DNA from: CAVRQM01 sp963756975
GTDB taxonomy: Bacteria; Pseudomonadota; Alphaproteobacteria; Acetobacterales; Acetobacteraceae
DNA: 64,000 nucleotides
Direction: 5' to 3'
Assembly: GCA_963756975.1 (NCBI GenBank)
Contig: CAVWPS010000001.1
Location: forward strand, 806,001-870,000
The notes below the pieces were generated by a model, which was not told the DNA's origin, did not search any database, and saw nothing but the letters and a program-made list of their open reading frames with translations. Of this stretch, positions 32,425 through 40,964 are shown piece after piece. Position numbers and translations under genes: made by a program. Every line of letters begins with the position of its first letter. Positions within the stretch are counted from its first letter, which is position 1.

Positions 32425-33152
32425 GTTTCGTGCGCCCGCCCGCCCCGCCGCTGGCGACACCGACCGGTGTCGCGCCGCTCCGGCCGCGCGACATCCGCCC
32501 GCCGTTGCGCGCGGCCACGCGGAAACTCCCGAAACCGGGTCCGATCGCGCGCCGCCGCATCGCGATCCAGCTCGCCAAGCGCGCGCTGCCGATCGGGGCG
32601 CTGATCCTGCTCGCCGCGATCGTGCTGTGGCCCGAGCTGTCGCGTGAGCTGAACCGGCACCGGGCGGCGCTGATCCACCCGGAGACGATCCCGGCCAGCG
32701 GCGAGATGGCGCACGCGAACTACCACGGCATCGACCAGCGCGGCCGGCCCTACGCGATCACCGCCGCGACCGCCCATGACGAGGGGACCGGCCGGATCGA
32801 CCTGACCCAGCCGAAGGGCGACATCACCACCGATGGCGGCCGCTGGCTGATGGTGCAGAGCCGCAAGGGCAGCTACGTCCAGCATTCGGGCGCGCTCGAC
32901 CTGTCCGACGACGTGCTGGTCTACCGCGACGACGGCACGACGTTGCAGAGCGACACCGCCGATGTCGACCTGAAGGCGGGGGCCGCCAGCAGCAACGACC
33001 GCACCCATGTCGAGGGGCCGGTCGGGCAGCTCGACGCGCAGGGCTTCATGCTGGTCGACAAGGGCGACCTGATCCGGTTCACCGGGCCGGGCCACATGAT
33101 CATGCGGGCCGGCCACGCGCGGCCGCCGGCTCAGGGCCGGGCGGACCGATGA
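32421..33152 (+). CDS. lptC: LPS export system protein LptC
   Basis: Bitopic inner-membrane protein linking the LptB2FG transporter to periplasmic LptA, 243 aa. A basic cytoplasmic N-terminus is followed by one membrane helix (RALPIGALILLAAIVLWPEL, about residues 54-73) and a beta-jellyroll periplasmic domain with YHGIDQRGRPYAITAATA and ALDLSDDVLVYRDDGTTLQS, typical of LptC. The Pro/Arg-rich N-terminal 50 residues are longer than in E. coli LptC. Overlaps both kdsD and lptA by ATGA. Confidence 0.9.
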   Translation: MSFVRPPAPPLATPTGVAPLRPRDIRPPLRAATRKLPKPGPIARRRIAIQLAKRALPIGALILLAAIVLWPELSRELNRHRAALIHPETIPASGEMAHANYHGIDQRGRPYAITAATAHDEGTGRIDLTQPKGDITTDGGRWLMVQSRKGSYVQHSGALDLSDDVLVYRDDGTTLQSDTADVDLKAGAASSNDRTHVEGPVGQLDAQGFMLVDKGDLIRFTGPGHMIMRAGHARPPAQGRADR

Positions 33153-34099
33153 GGATGCTCGTGCTGGCGTCGGGGCTGGCCTGCGGGCTGGCGTTGTCGG
33201 CGCCGGCGGCGTCGGCGCAGGGGATCGATCTGTCGTCCGGCGGCCCGGTCGACGTGACCGCGCGCGGCGGGTTCGAGTTCCACGAGCAGGACCAGACCGT
33301 GGTGGCCGAGGGCGACGCGCGGGCGGTGCGGGGCAACGTCACCGTGCTGGCGGACCGGCTGCTCGCGCGTTACCGCAAGAAGCCCGGTGCCGCGCCGTCG
33401 ACCGACACCGCCACGAAGCCGGCCGCGTCCGGCGAGCCCGACAGCGGCGCCAACGAGGTCTACCGGCTGGAGGCGGACGGGCATGTGCGGATCGTGACGC
33501 CGACCGACGAGGCGGTGGCCGACCACGCGATCTACGACATCGATCAGGCGGTGCTGGTGCTGACCGGGCATGGCCTGAAGATCACCACGCCGACGCAGGT
33601 GCTGACCGCGCGCGACAGCATGGAATACTGGTCGCAACGCCACCTCGCCGTCGGGCGCGGCGACGCGGTGGTCGTCACCAACGACGGGCGGCGCATCCAG
33701 GCCGACACGCTGGTCGCCTACACCAAGGCACCCGAGGCGGCACCGGCCGCGACACCTGTCGCGGCGAAATCGGCCGCGAACCCGGCGGACCCGCTCGCCG
33801 CTTCGGGCAAGATCGAAAAAGTCGAGGCGTTCGGCAATGTCGAGATCCGCACCGTCACCGATCAGGTGCGCGGCGACCGGGGCGTCTATGTGCCCGACAC
33901 CGGCATCGCGCGCGTGGTCGGTCACGTCCGGATCACCCATGGCCAGAACCAGCTCAACGGCCCGGCCGCCGACGTCAACATGAAGACCGGGGTCGCGCAC
34001 ATCATCAGCGGCCCGGCCGAGCGCGTCTCCGGCCTGCTGATGCCGAACAGCGCGCAACCGGCGGCGGCGGACACGAAGCCGGCAGGTGGCACCAAGTGA
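33149..34099 (+). CDS. lptA: LPS transport periplasmic protein LptA
   Basis: Periplasmic OstA/LptA jellyroll protein bridging LptC and LptD, 316 aa. A signal peptide (LVLASGLACGLALSAPAASAQ) precedes repeated beta-strand units such as VVAEGDARAVRGNVTVLADR, LTARDSMEYWSQRHLAVGRG and VYVPDTGIARVVGHVRITHG. Two Ala/Pro-rich stretches (around residues 75-100 and 193-213) interrupt the strands and make it longer than E. coli LptA; they look like flexible insertions. GTGA overlap with lptB. Confidence 0.9.
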   Translation: MRMLVLASGLACGLALSAPAASAQGIDLSSGGPVDVTARGGFEFHEQDQTVVAEGDARAVRGNVTVLADRLLARYRKKPGAAPSTDTATKPAASGEPDSGANEVYRLEADGHVRIVTPTDEAVADHAIYDIDQAVLVLTGHGLKITTPTQVLTARDSMEYWSQRHLAVGRGDAVVVTNDGRRIQADTLVAYTKAPEAAPAATPVAAKSAANPADPLAASGKIEKVEAFGNVEIRTVTDQVRGDRGVYVPDTGIARVVGHVRITHGQNQLNGPAADVNMKTGVAHIISGPAERVSGLLMPNSAQPAAADTKPAGGTK

Positions 34100-34890
34100 A
34101 CGAGCTGCGCCCCGATCTGGCCGCCGCCGTGCGCAACGGTCCCGGCGGCCCGCTGAAACCCGGCCTCGACGAGGGCCTCGCCGCGAAGGGCGTCGGCAAG
34201 ACGTACAAGAAGCGTCCGGTCGTGCACAACGTCACCGTCTCGCTCCGGCGCGGCGAGGCGGTCGGGCTGCTGGGTCCGAACGGCGCCGGCAAGACGACCA
34301 CGTTCTACATGATCGTCGGCCTGGTCCGGCCTGAATCGGGCGGCATCACGCTCGACGGCACCGACATCACGAGCCTGCCGATGTATCGCCGCGCCCGTCT
34401 CGGCATCGGCTACCTGCCGCAGGAGGCCAGCGTGTTTCGCGGGCTGAACGTCGAGCAGAACATCATGGCGGCGCTGGAAGTGGTGGAGCCCGACCGGGAC
34501 CACCGCGAGCAGATGCTGGACGGGCTGATGGCGGAATTCGGCATCTCCCACCTGCGCCGCACCCCGTCGCTCGCGTTGTCGGGTGGCGAGCGGCGGCGGG
34601 TCGAGATCGCGCGCGCCCTGGCCTCGCACCCGAGCTACATCCTGCTCGACGAGCCGCTGGCCGGCATCGACCCGATCGCGGTCGGCGAAATCCGCGACCT
34701 CGTGGGTCACCTGAAGGATCGCGGCATCGGCGTGCTCATCACCGACCACAACGTCCGCGAGACGCTCGAAATCATCGATCGCGCCTACATCATGCACGAC
34801 GGCAAGGTGCTGATGGAGGGGCTGCCCGAGGAAGTGGTCAGCCACGCCGACGTGCGGCGCGTTTACCTCGGCGACAGGTTCAGTCTCTAG
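34096..34890 (+). CDS. lptB: LPS export ABC transporter ATP-binding protein LptB
   Basis: ATPase of the LptB2FGC complex, 264 aa. Walker A GPNGAGKTT (60-68), Q-loop GYLPQEASVFRGL, signature LSGGERRR, Walker B YILLDEPLAGID and switch DHNVRETL are all present. The first 28 residues are an extension over the usual 240-aa protein. GTG 34096 overlaps the lptA stop. LptF/G are not in this window. Downstream rpoN follows after about 100 bp. Confidence 0.97.
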   Translation: MNELRPDLAAAVRNGPGGPLKPGLDEGLAAKGVGKTYKKRPVVHNVTVSLRRGEAVGLLGPNGAGKTTTFYMIVGLVRPESGGITLDGTDITSLPMYRRARLGIGYLPQEASVFRGLNVEQNIMAALEVVEPDRDHREQMLDGLMAEFGISHLRRTPSLALSGGERRRVEIARALASHPSYILLDEPLAGIDPIAVGEIRDLVGHLKDRGIGVLITDHNVRETLEIIDRAYIMHDGKVLMEGLPEEVVSHADVRRVYLGDRFSL

Positions 34891-34986
34891 CGCTGGACAC
34901 GGTTCCGGTGGTCCGGACTCCGGTTGCGGGTCCGTGACGCTCCCGCCTAGGCTTGACCCGATGACGACACGCGAGCGGCACTCCTG

Positions 34987-36453
34987 ATGGCACTCGGCCA
35001 GTCCCTCGGCCTGCGGCAATCGCAGTCGCTGGTGATGACGCCGCAGCTACGCCAGGCGATCCAGTTGCTGCAATTCAACAATCTCGAGGTCACCGCCTTC
35101 ATCGAGGAGGAGCTGGAGCGCAACCCGCTGCTCGAACTGGATGAGGCGGCGGCGGGCGGCGCGCCGGAACGCCCGGCGATCGATCAGCGCGAAGCCGACA
35201 GCGCGGAGGCGATCGAGACGGCGCTGGTCGCTGACAGCGGCACGCTGCCGGCCGAGGCGCCGCTGGATGCGGAGCACGCCGAGCCGTACGATCCCGGCAC
35301 GGTGTCCGATGGTGCCGGTTCGGGTGCCGCCGGCGGCGAGGACGACCGGGCCGACACGCTGGCCGAGCGCGGCAAGACGCTACGCGACCACCTGACCGAG
35401 CAGGCGCGGCTGAACCTCCGCACCCCGGTCGAGCGCGCGATCGGGCTGCATTTGATCGAACTGCTGGACCCGTCGGGCCGCCTGCTGGTCGATTTGGCCG
35501 AGGTCGCGATCGCGCTCGGGGTGCCGATGGACCAGCTTGAGGGCGTGCGGGCGCGGATGATGCGCTTCGATCCGGTCGGCATGTTCGCGACCAGCCTGCG
35601 CGAATGCCTGGCCGCGCAGCTCGCCGACCTCGACCGGCTCGACCCGGCGATGGCGACGCTGCTCGATCACCTCGACCTGCTGGCCGCGCGCGACCACCGG
35701 CGGCTGATGGCGCTGTGCGGCGTCGACGCGGCGGACATGACCGAGATGGCGGCCGAGATCCGCAGGCTCGACCCGAAGCCGGGCGCCGATTTCGACGCCG
35801 CGCCGCCGCTGACCCTGGTGCCGGACGTGCTGATGCGCGCGCTGCCCGGCGGCGGCCACGTGCTCGAACTGAACGAGGCGACGCTGCCGCGGCTGCTGGT
35901 GCGCGAGGGGTTTTCCGCCCGCGTGCTGCACGGTGCCACGCGCGAGGAGCGGATGTTCCTGGTCGAGAAACTCGCGACCGCGAAATGGCTGGTCAAATCG
36001 CTGCAACAGCGCGCCGAGACGATCCTTCGTGTCGCCAGCGAGATCGTCCGCCGTCAGGAGGCGTTCTTCTCGGGCGGCGTCGGGCATCTGCGGCCACTGA
36101 TCCTGCGCGACGTGGCCGACGCCGTCGAACTGCACGAGAGCACCATCAGCCGCGTCACCGCGAACAAGTACATCGCGACCCCACGCGGAATGTTCGAACT
36201 AAAATATTTCTTTACCACCGCCATCGGGTCGAGCGAGGGCGGCGAGAGCCACAGTGCCGAGACCGTGCGCTGGCGCATCCGCGCCTTGGTGGCCGCCGAA
36301 TGCTCGGCCGACATCCTGTCCGACGACGCGATCGTGTCGGTGCTGCGTCGCGAGGGCATGGACATCGCGCGGCGAACGGTGGCCAAATATCGGGAGGCTT
36401 TGCATATCCCGAGTTCCGTTCAACGAAAGCGCGAGCGGGCGCTCGGCGGCTGA
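34987..36453 (+). CDS. rpoN: RNA polymerase sigma-54 factor
   Basis: Sigma-54 for nitrogen and other enhancer-dependent genes, 488 aa. Region I (QSLGLRQSQSLVMTPQLRQA then QAIQLLQFNNLEV) interacts with activators; an acidic region II linker (about residues 50-135) follows; region III includes the core-binding part, the HTH near LHESTISRVTANKYIATPRG, and the RpoN box ARRTVAKYREAL recognising the -24 element. All parts are intact. Position after lptB and before hpf is the conserved proteobacterial order. Confidence 0.97.
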   Translation: MALGQSLGLRQSQSLVMTPQLRQAIQLLQFNNLEVTAFIEEELERNPLLELDEAAAGGAPERPAIDQREADSAEAIETALVADSGTLPAEAPLDAEHAEPYDPGTVSDGAGSGAAGGEDDRADTLAERGKTLRDHLTEQARLNLRTPVERAIGLHLIELLDPSGRLLVDLAEVAIALGVPMDQLEGVRARMMRFDPVGMFATSLRECLAAQLADLDRLDPAMATLLDHLDLLAARDHRRLMALCGVDAADMTEMAAEIRRLDPKPGADFDAAPPLTLVPDVLMRALPGGGHVLELNEATLPRLLVREGFSARVLHGATREERMFLVEKLATAKWLVKSLQQRAETILRVASEIVRRQEAFFSGGVGHLRPLILRDVADAVELHESTISRVTANKYIATPRGMFELKYFFTTAIGSSEGGESHSAETVRWRIRALVAAECSADILSDDAIVSVLRREGMDIARRTVAKYREALHIPSSVQRKRERALGG

Positions 36454-36485
36454 ACGCGGCAAATCGCAAACAGGGGAAACGCCCG

Positions 36486-37082
36486 ATGCAGATCAACGTC
36501 TCAGGCAAGCAGGTCGACCTGTCGGACGCGTTGCGCGCCCGCGTGTCCCACCACCTGGACACGATCGCCGGAAAATATTTCGATCACGCGCTCGAAGCGC
36601 AGGTGACGTTCAGCCGCGCGCGATCGTTTTTCACCTGTGACATCAACGTTCATGCCGGACGCGGATTGATGCTGCGCGGCGAAGGCGAAGCGGCCGACGC
36701 GAACGGCGCGTTCGACGACGCGGCCGAACACATCGCCAAACGCCTGCGCCGCTACCGCCGCCGCGTGAACGACCACGCGCGCGACGCGGCCAGCCGCGAG
36801 CGCCCGCAGGCGGCGCGGCAATACGTGCTGCGCGAAGTCGACGAGGGCGAGGCCACCGATCCGAAGGACGGCACCGAGCCGCATGCGGCCACATACGCAA
36901 CGGTCGTCGCCGAGACGGCGGCGGACATCTTGCGGCTCTCGGTCAGCGACGCGGTGATGCGGATGGATCTGGGCAACCACCCGGTGCTGATGTTTCGCAA
37001 CAGCACCAGCGGCGAGCTGAACGTCGTCTACCGCCGTAGCGACGGGCATATCGGCTGGATCGATCCGGCCGCCGCTTCTTAG
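36486..37082 (+). CDS. hpf: Ribosome hibernation promoting factor, long form
   Basis: Binds the 30S subunit and dimerises ribosomes in stationary phase; 198 aa. The N-terminal HPF/RaiA domain begins MQINVSGKQVDLSDALRARV, and the C-terminal dimerisation domain contains LRLSVSDAVMRMDLGNHPVL with FRNSTSGELNVVYRRSDGHI, so this is the long form able to make 100S ribosomes alone. AGGGGAA precedes ATG 36486. Follows rpoN by 32 bp, the usual pair; ptsN, often next, is not found here. Confidence 0.95.
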   Translation: MQINVSGKQVDLSDALRARVSHHLDTIAGKYFDHALEAQVTFSRARSFFTCDINVHAGRGLMLRGEGEAADANGAFDDAAEHIAKRLRRYRRRVNDHARDAASRERPQAARQYVLREVDEGEATDPKDGTEPHAATYATVVAETAADILRLSVSDAVMRMDLGNHPVLMFRNSTSGELNVVYRRSDGHIGWIDPAAAS

Positions 37083-37100
37083 TTATATTCAGAGGGGAGC

Positions 37101-37156
37101 CTCCCCCCACCCCGGCGCGGGGGGAGCTACGCACTCCCGAGGGCCGGGGTGGGGAG
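37101..37156. repeat. Divergent inverted repeat pair after hpf
   Basis: CTCCCCCCACCCCGGC (37101-37116) and GCCGGGGTGGGGAG (37143-37156) form a large imperfect inverted repeat, a variant of the dispersed repeat family. It separates hpf from the convergent DUF1150 gene and may act as a terminator. Confidence 0.6.
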
Positions 37157-37177
37157 CAGTCACGCACTCCCAAGCGA

Positions 37178-37432
37178 TCAGTGAACCAGCGCGGCCGCCA
37201 TCTCGTGCTGGATGATCGCCGCCACCGCCAAATCCCGGTCGCCGGCCACCGCCATCGGCGACCCGTCCGCCGCATGGATGGCGAACGCCGGCGACCCGTT
37301 CATCATGATCGGCTTCACGTAGGCGATCTGCGACAGGCCGAGCGTCATCAGCTGCTCGGACGTCAGGTGGTGCACGTCGATCAGCTCGATCGCCGGGCCG
37401 GCCTGCTCATCGGAATTCATGATCTGGGTCAT
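37178..37432 (-). CDS. DUF1150-family protein
   Basis: 84 aa. Matches the small DUF1150 family of alphaproteobacteria: LTSEQLMTLGLSQIAYVKPI followed by NGSPAFAIHAADGSPMAVA and a C-terminal helix. ATG 37432 follows AGGATT; ATG 37420 would shorten it by four residues. It lies downstream of hsp20 on the same strand, a pairing I know from other alphaproteobacteria, which suggests co-expression under heat shock. Function not established. Confidence 0.85.
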   Translation of the reverse strand: MTQIMNSDEQAGPAIELIDVHHLTSEQLMTLGLSQIAYVKPIMMNGSPAFAIHAADGSPMAVAGDRDLAVAAIIQHEMAAALVH

Positions 37433-37539
37433 AATCCTAAAATCCCTTTCGGCTTGCGGCGCTGCCGGGAATGGCAACGTCGCGTTCGCCGGGCCGGTTC
37501 GGCCCTGGCGGTATCTCGTTCACGGCATCGGCCGGATGG

Positions 37540-37992
37540 TCAGTCCTGGGAGTCGCCGTCGACGATCGGCGGCTTGGCCGAAGCCGGCGCCATGATCGGA
37601 ATCGTGCGAACCTTCGGATCGGGCTGCGGGCGGGCTAAATCGACGTGCAGCAATCCCGCGTCGAGCCAGGCGGAGCGGACCTCGATCCCTTCGGCCATGA
37701 CGAACGCGCGTTGAAACTGGCGCGCCGCGATGCCCCGGTGCAGGAACACCCGCCCCTGGCTGTCGTCGGTCTGACGGCCGCGAATAACCAGCTGGTTGTC
37801 CTCCTCGGTGATCTGGAGGTCGTCCATCGTAAATCCCGCGACGGCGAGGGTGATGCGCAGCGCGTTCGCCCCGGTCTGCTCGATATTGTACGGGGGATAC
37901 CCATCGGTCGTGGTCTTGGATGCACGCTCGAGCATCTGCTCGAGGTGGTCGAAGCCCAGGAATAGCGGCGACGCAAAAATGCGGGTGGACAT
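37540..37992 (-). CDS. Small heat-shock protein (Hsp20/alpha-crystallin family)
   Basis: ATP-independent holdase chaperone, 150 aa, IbpA-like. Starts MSTRIFASPLFLGFDHLEQM; the alpha-crystallin domain runs from YPPYNIEQTGANALRITLAV through LVIRGRQTDD and RGIAARQFQRAFVMAEGIEV to GLLHVDLARP, ending with the IPI motif (RTIPIMAP) used for oligomer contacts. ATG 37992 is preceded by AGGAGGGGG. A sigma-32-like promoter lies at 38058-38086, so heat-shock control is expected. Confidence 0.95.
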   Translation of the reverse strand: MSTRIFASPLFLGFDHLEQMLERASKTTTDGYPPYNIEQTGANALRITLAVAGFTMDDLQITEEDNQLVIRGRQTDDSQGRVFLHRGIAARQFQRAFVMAEGIEVRSAWLDAGLLHVDLARPQPDPKVRTIPIMAPASAKPPIVDGDSQD

Positions 37993-38057
37993 CGGCAGCC
38001 CCCTCCTAACGAGCGAAGCATCTTTGGCGGACCCAATCTGGCATCCGCTGCAATCGT

Positions 38058-38086
38058 AAATCGGCAAGGCCGTGTCCGGTTGCAAG
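38058..38086 (-). promoter_or_regulatory. Sigma-32 (RpoH)-type heat-shock promoter for hsp20
   Basis: On the minus strand CTTGCA (38086-38081) and CCGATTT (38064-38058) are separated by 16 bases, a good match to the alphaproteobacterial RpoH pattern (CTTG plus CCCAT-like -10). It ends 65 bases upstream of the hsp20 start, leaving room for a leader with the strong ribosome site. Confidence 0.6.
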
Positions 38087-38129
38087 AGCGTGGTTGGCAA
38101 CATCGGCCGGGGATCGCTACATCGCGTCC

Positions 38130-38711
38130 ATGTCCGCCACCCTGCCCCATCCACAGCCCGTCACCGCCGAAGCCGCCCCGATCCTGATCGTGCCGGACCC
38201 GTCCCTGAAGCGGGTCGCGCGCAAAGTCGGCCCGGCCGACGCGGACACCGTGCGCGAGTTGCTGCCGCAGATGTGGGCAACGATGTACGCGGCCCCCGGC
38301 ATCGGCCTCGCCGCGCCGCAGATCGGGGTCAACCTGCGCCTGGTCGTCGTGGACCTGATGCCGAACAACACGCCGGCGCCGATGACCATGGTGAACCCGG
38401 AGATCTTCAGCCGCAGCACCGAACTCGCCACGCGCGAGGAGGGCTGTCTGTCGCTGCCCGGCCAGTACGCCGACGTGACCCGGCCGGCGGTGGTGCGGGT
38501 GCGGTGGCTCGATCCGGAGGGCAACCGGCACGAGATCGAGGCGGACGGGCTGCTGGCCGCGTGCCTGCAGCACGAGATCGACCATCTGGACGGGGTGCTG
38601 TTCACCGATCACCTCTCGGTCCTGAAGCGGAACATGATCCTGCGCCGGCTCGCGAAGGAGCAGCGCCAAAAGGCGGCGGACAGGGCGGCGGACGCGAAAG
38701 CGACCGAGTAG
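38130..38711 (+). CDS. def: Peptide deformylase
   Basis: Metalloenzyme removing the formyl group from nascent proteins, 193 aa. All three motifs are present: GIGLAAPQIG (residues 57-66), EEGCLSLPG with the metal Cys, and QHEIDHLDG with the HExxH-like metal site. ATG 38130 is preferred; an upstream start at 38094 would overlap the hsp20 promoter region. First gene of def-fmt-truA, with fmt starting 3 bases after its stop. Confidence 0.96.
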   Translation: MSATLPHPQPVTAEAAPILIVPDPSLKRVARKVGPADADTVRELLPQMWATMYAAPGIGLAAPQIGVNLRLVVVDLMPNNTPAPMTMVNPEIFSRSTELATREEGCLSLPGQYADVTRPAVVRVRWLDPEGNRHEIEADGLLAACLQHEIDHLDGVLFTDHLSVLKRNMILRRLAKEQRQKAADRAADAKATE

Positions 38712-38714
38712 CCG

Positions 38715-39620
38715 ATGCGCCTCGCCTTCATGGGCAGCCCGGACTTCGCGGTGCCCGCGTTGCGCGCCCTGCACGAAGCCGGTCACGAGGTGGCCGCCGT
38801 CTACTGCCAGCCGCCGCGCCCGGCCGGCCGGGGCCAGGCGACACGGCCCTGCCCGGTTCAGGTCGCGGCCGAGGCGCTCGGCATCCCGGTCCGGACGCCC
38901 GCGCGGCTGAAGCGCGACGTGGCCGAGCACGAGGCGTTCGCCGCGCTGAAGCTCGATTGCGCGGTCGTGTGCGCCTACGGGCTGATCCTGCCGCCCGCCA
39001 TCCTGGACGCCCCGGCGCGCGGGTGCCTGAACATCCATGCGAGCCTGCTGCCGCGCTGGCGGGGTGCCGGGCCGATCCAGGCCGCCATCCTGGCCGGCGA
39101 CGCGGTGAGCGGCATCTCGATCATGCAGATGGACCCGGGGCTCGACACCGGCGCGGTCCGCCTGCGCGGCGAGGTCGCGATCGGCCCGCGCGAGACCACA
39201 CCGGCGCTGCACGACGCGCTGGCCGCCCTCGGTGCCCGCCTCGTGCTCGAGGTATTGGCGACGTGGCCGGAAGCGGTCGCTCAGGACGACTCTCTGGCCA
39301 CGTACACGCCGAAGCTGACACGGGCAGACGCGGCGCTGGATTTCACCCTCGACGCCGCGACGCTCGACCGGCGCGTGCGGGCACTGAACCCGTGGCCGGG
39401 AACGTCGACATCCCTCGACGGCGCGGCGCTGAAAGTGTTGGCGGCGGAACCGGTCGCGGGCGTGAACGAGCCGGGCATCGTCATCGCCTCGCCGCTCACG
39501 ATCGCCTGTGGCGACGGTGCGTTGAAACTGAACCGGGTGCAGGCGGCCGGCCGTGCGCCGGTCGACGCGGCGGCGTTCGTGCGTGGCCATCCGGTGCCGC
39601 TCGGCACGCGCCTGGCCTGA
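38715..39620 (+). CDS. fmt: Methionyl-tRNA formyltransferase
   Basis: Formylates initiator Met-tRNA using 10-formyl-THF; 301 aa. N-terminal motifs: [29 protein letters not shown] and the catalytic [20 protein letters not shown] (Asn-His pair). A C-terminal OB-like tRNA-binding domain begins near residue 210 ([12 protein letters not shown]). Tightly coupled to def upstream and truA downstream, the common arrangement. Confidence 0.97.
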   Translation: MRLAFMGSPDFAVPALRALHEAGHEVAAVYCQPPRPAGRGQATRPCPVQVAAEALGIPVRTPARLKRDVAEHEAFAALKLDCAVVCAYGLILPPAILDAPARGCLNIHASLLPRWRGAGPIQAAILAGDAVSGISIMQMDPGLDTGAVRLRGEVAIGPRETTPALHDALAALGARLVLEVLATWPEAVAQDDSLATYTPKLTRADAALDFTLDAATLDRRVRALNPWPGTSTSLDGAALKVLAAEPVAGVNEPGIVIASPLTIACGDGALKLNRVQAAGRAPVDAAAFVRGHPVPLGTRLA

Positions 39621-40406
39621 GTGCCCCGCTACGCGCTGAAACTGGAATACGACGGCACCGGCTTCGTCGGCTGGCAGCGCCAACCGGCCTCGCTGTCGAT
39701 CCAGGGCGTGCTCGAGACCGCCGCCGAAAAGCTCGCGGGCGTTCCCGTCTCGGCGACCGTCGCGGGCCGCACCGATGCGGGCGTGCATGCGGCCGCACAG
39801 GTGGCGCACCTCGACCTGCCCCGCGCGCTGGCACCGGTGCGGGTCGCCGAGGCGCTCGGCTTCTACATGCGGCCGCACGCGATCGTCGTGGTGCAGGCGG
39901 CCGAGGTGGACGATGCGTTCTCGGCCCGCTTCACCGCCATCGGCCGGCGCTACCGCTACGTCGTGCTCGACCGTCGCGCGCGGCCGGCGCTGGACCGCAA
40001 CCGGGTCTGGCACGTGCCGGACGGGCTCGACGCGGCGGCGATGCACGCGGCGGCGCAGACGCTGCTCGGGCGACACGATTTCACCTCGTTCCGCGCGTCG
40101 TCCTGCCAGGCGAAAAGCCCGGTCCGCACGCTCGACCGGCTGGATGTGTTCCGCGACGGCGACCGCGTGGTGATCGAGGCGGATGCGCGGTCGTTCCTGC
40201 ACCATCAGGTCCGCAACCTCGTCGGCACGCTGCGGCTGGTCGGCGGGGGTGCCCGGCCGGTCGGCTGGCCGGCGGAGGCGCTGGCCGCCCGCGACCGCGC
40301 CGCGAGCGGTCCGACCGCGCCGCCGCAGGGGCTGACGCTGACCAGCGTCGTCTACCCAGTCGACCCGTTCGGCCCGCCTTCGTTCAGCCCGCCGCCATCG
40401 CCCTGA
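39621..40406 (+). CDS. truA: tRNA pseudouridine(38-40) synthase
   Basis: Converts U38-U40 in tRNA anticodon arms to pseudouridine; 261 aa. N-terminus YALKLEYDGTGFVGWQRQP; catalytic Asp52 in AGRTDAGVHA; HDFTSFRASSCQAKSPVRT and FLHHQVRNLVGTL in the C-terminal half. The GTG start at 39621 directly abuts the fmt stop. The last 23 bases overlap the convergent membrane-protein gene. Confidence 0.96.
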   Translation: MPRYALKLEYDGTGFVGWQRQPASLSIQGVLETAAEKLAGVPVSATVAGRTDAGVHAAAQVAHLDLPRALAPVRVAEALGFYMRPHAIVVVQAAEVDDAFSARFTAIGRRYRYVVLDRRARPALDRNRVWHVPDGLDAAAMHAAAQTLLGRHDFTSFRASSCQAKSPVRTLDRLDVFRDGDRVVIEADARSFLHHQVRNLVGTLRLVGGGARPVGWPAEALAARDRAASGPTAPPQGLTLTSVVYPVDPFGPPSFSPPPSP

Positions 40407-40959
40407 GCGCGTCGAGCGCGAAGCCGAGCGCCACGTCGAACGCCAGCAACGCCGACGCGAGCGGGCCCGGCAGGCCGAGGCCGACCCGGATCGCCACCCA
40501 CTCGACCATCAGCGCCCAGACCAGCATCGCGACCCAGATGCCGAGGGCGGCGAATTGCGGCAGCCCGAGCCAGATCGGGAGTGCCCCGATCGCGGTCAGG
40601 ACCATGCCGGTCAGGTTCGACCAGTTCCACAACGCCGCGAACCGCGACCAGCGCGCCTCCAGCCCGCGCCGATTGGCGAGGTTGCGGGTCAGTTCGAGGA
40701 AGACGAGCCAGCCGACCACGTCGACCAGCAGTTCGGCCGCGACCGTGTGCCAATGCGGTGCGGCGAGCAGTCCGGCCCGCCGCTCGGCCAGCACCAGGAC
40801 CGCGAACGGCGGCAGGCAGAACAGCATCGACAGAAACGACCGGCGCAGCGTGGCCGCGTCGTCGATCAGGGGGTCGATCGCGTCGGGCCGTCCGGTGACG
40901 AGACGCCACGCCGCCGACACTCCGCGCCGCGCGTCGTCCAGGATGCCGCGTGCCGGCAA
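40384..40959 (-). CDS. Membrane protein of unknown function
   Basis: About 191 aa with four or five hydrophobic segments (FLSMLFCLPPFAVLVLA, AAELLVDVVGWLVFLELT, LTGMVLTAIGALPIWLG, FAALGIWVAMLVWALMVEW, and a last one near the C-terminus). No named family is recognised. The start is likely the TTG at 40959, just after the stop of the preceding gene (40965). It resembles that gene in layout, with an aligned pattern of W-rich and charged positions, so the two may be tandem paralogues. Last gene of the threonine aldolase/dapD/dapE unit. Confidence 0.6.
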   Translation of the reverse strand: MPARGILDDARRGVSAAWRLVTGRPDAIDPLIDDAATLRRSFLSMLFCLPPFAVLVLAERRAGLLAAPHWHTVAAELLVDVVGWLVFLELTRNLANRRGLEARWSRFAALWNWSNLTGMVLTAIGALPIWLGLPQFAALGIWVAMLVWALMVEWVAIRVGLGLPGPLASALLAFDVALGFALDALRAMAAG

Positions 40960-40964
40960 CCCGC

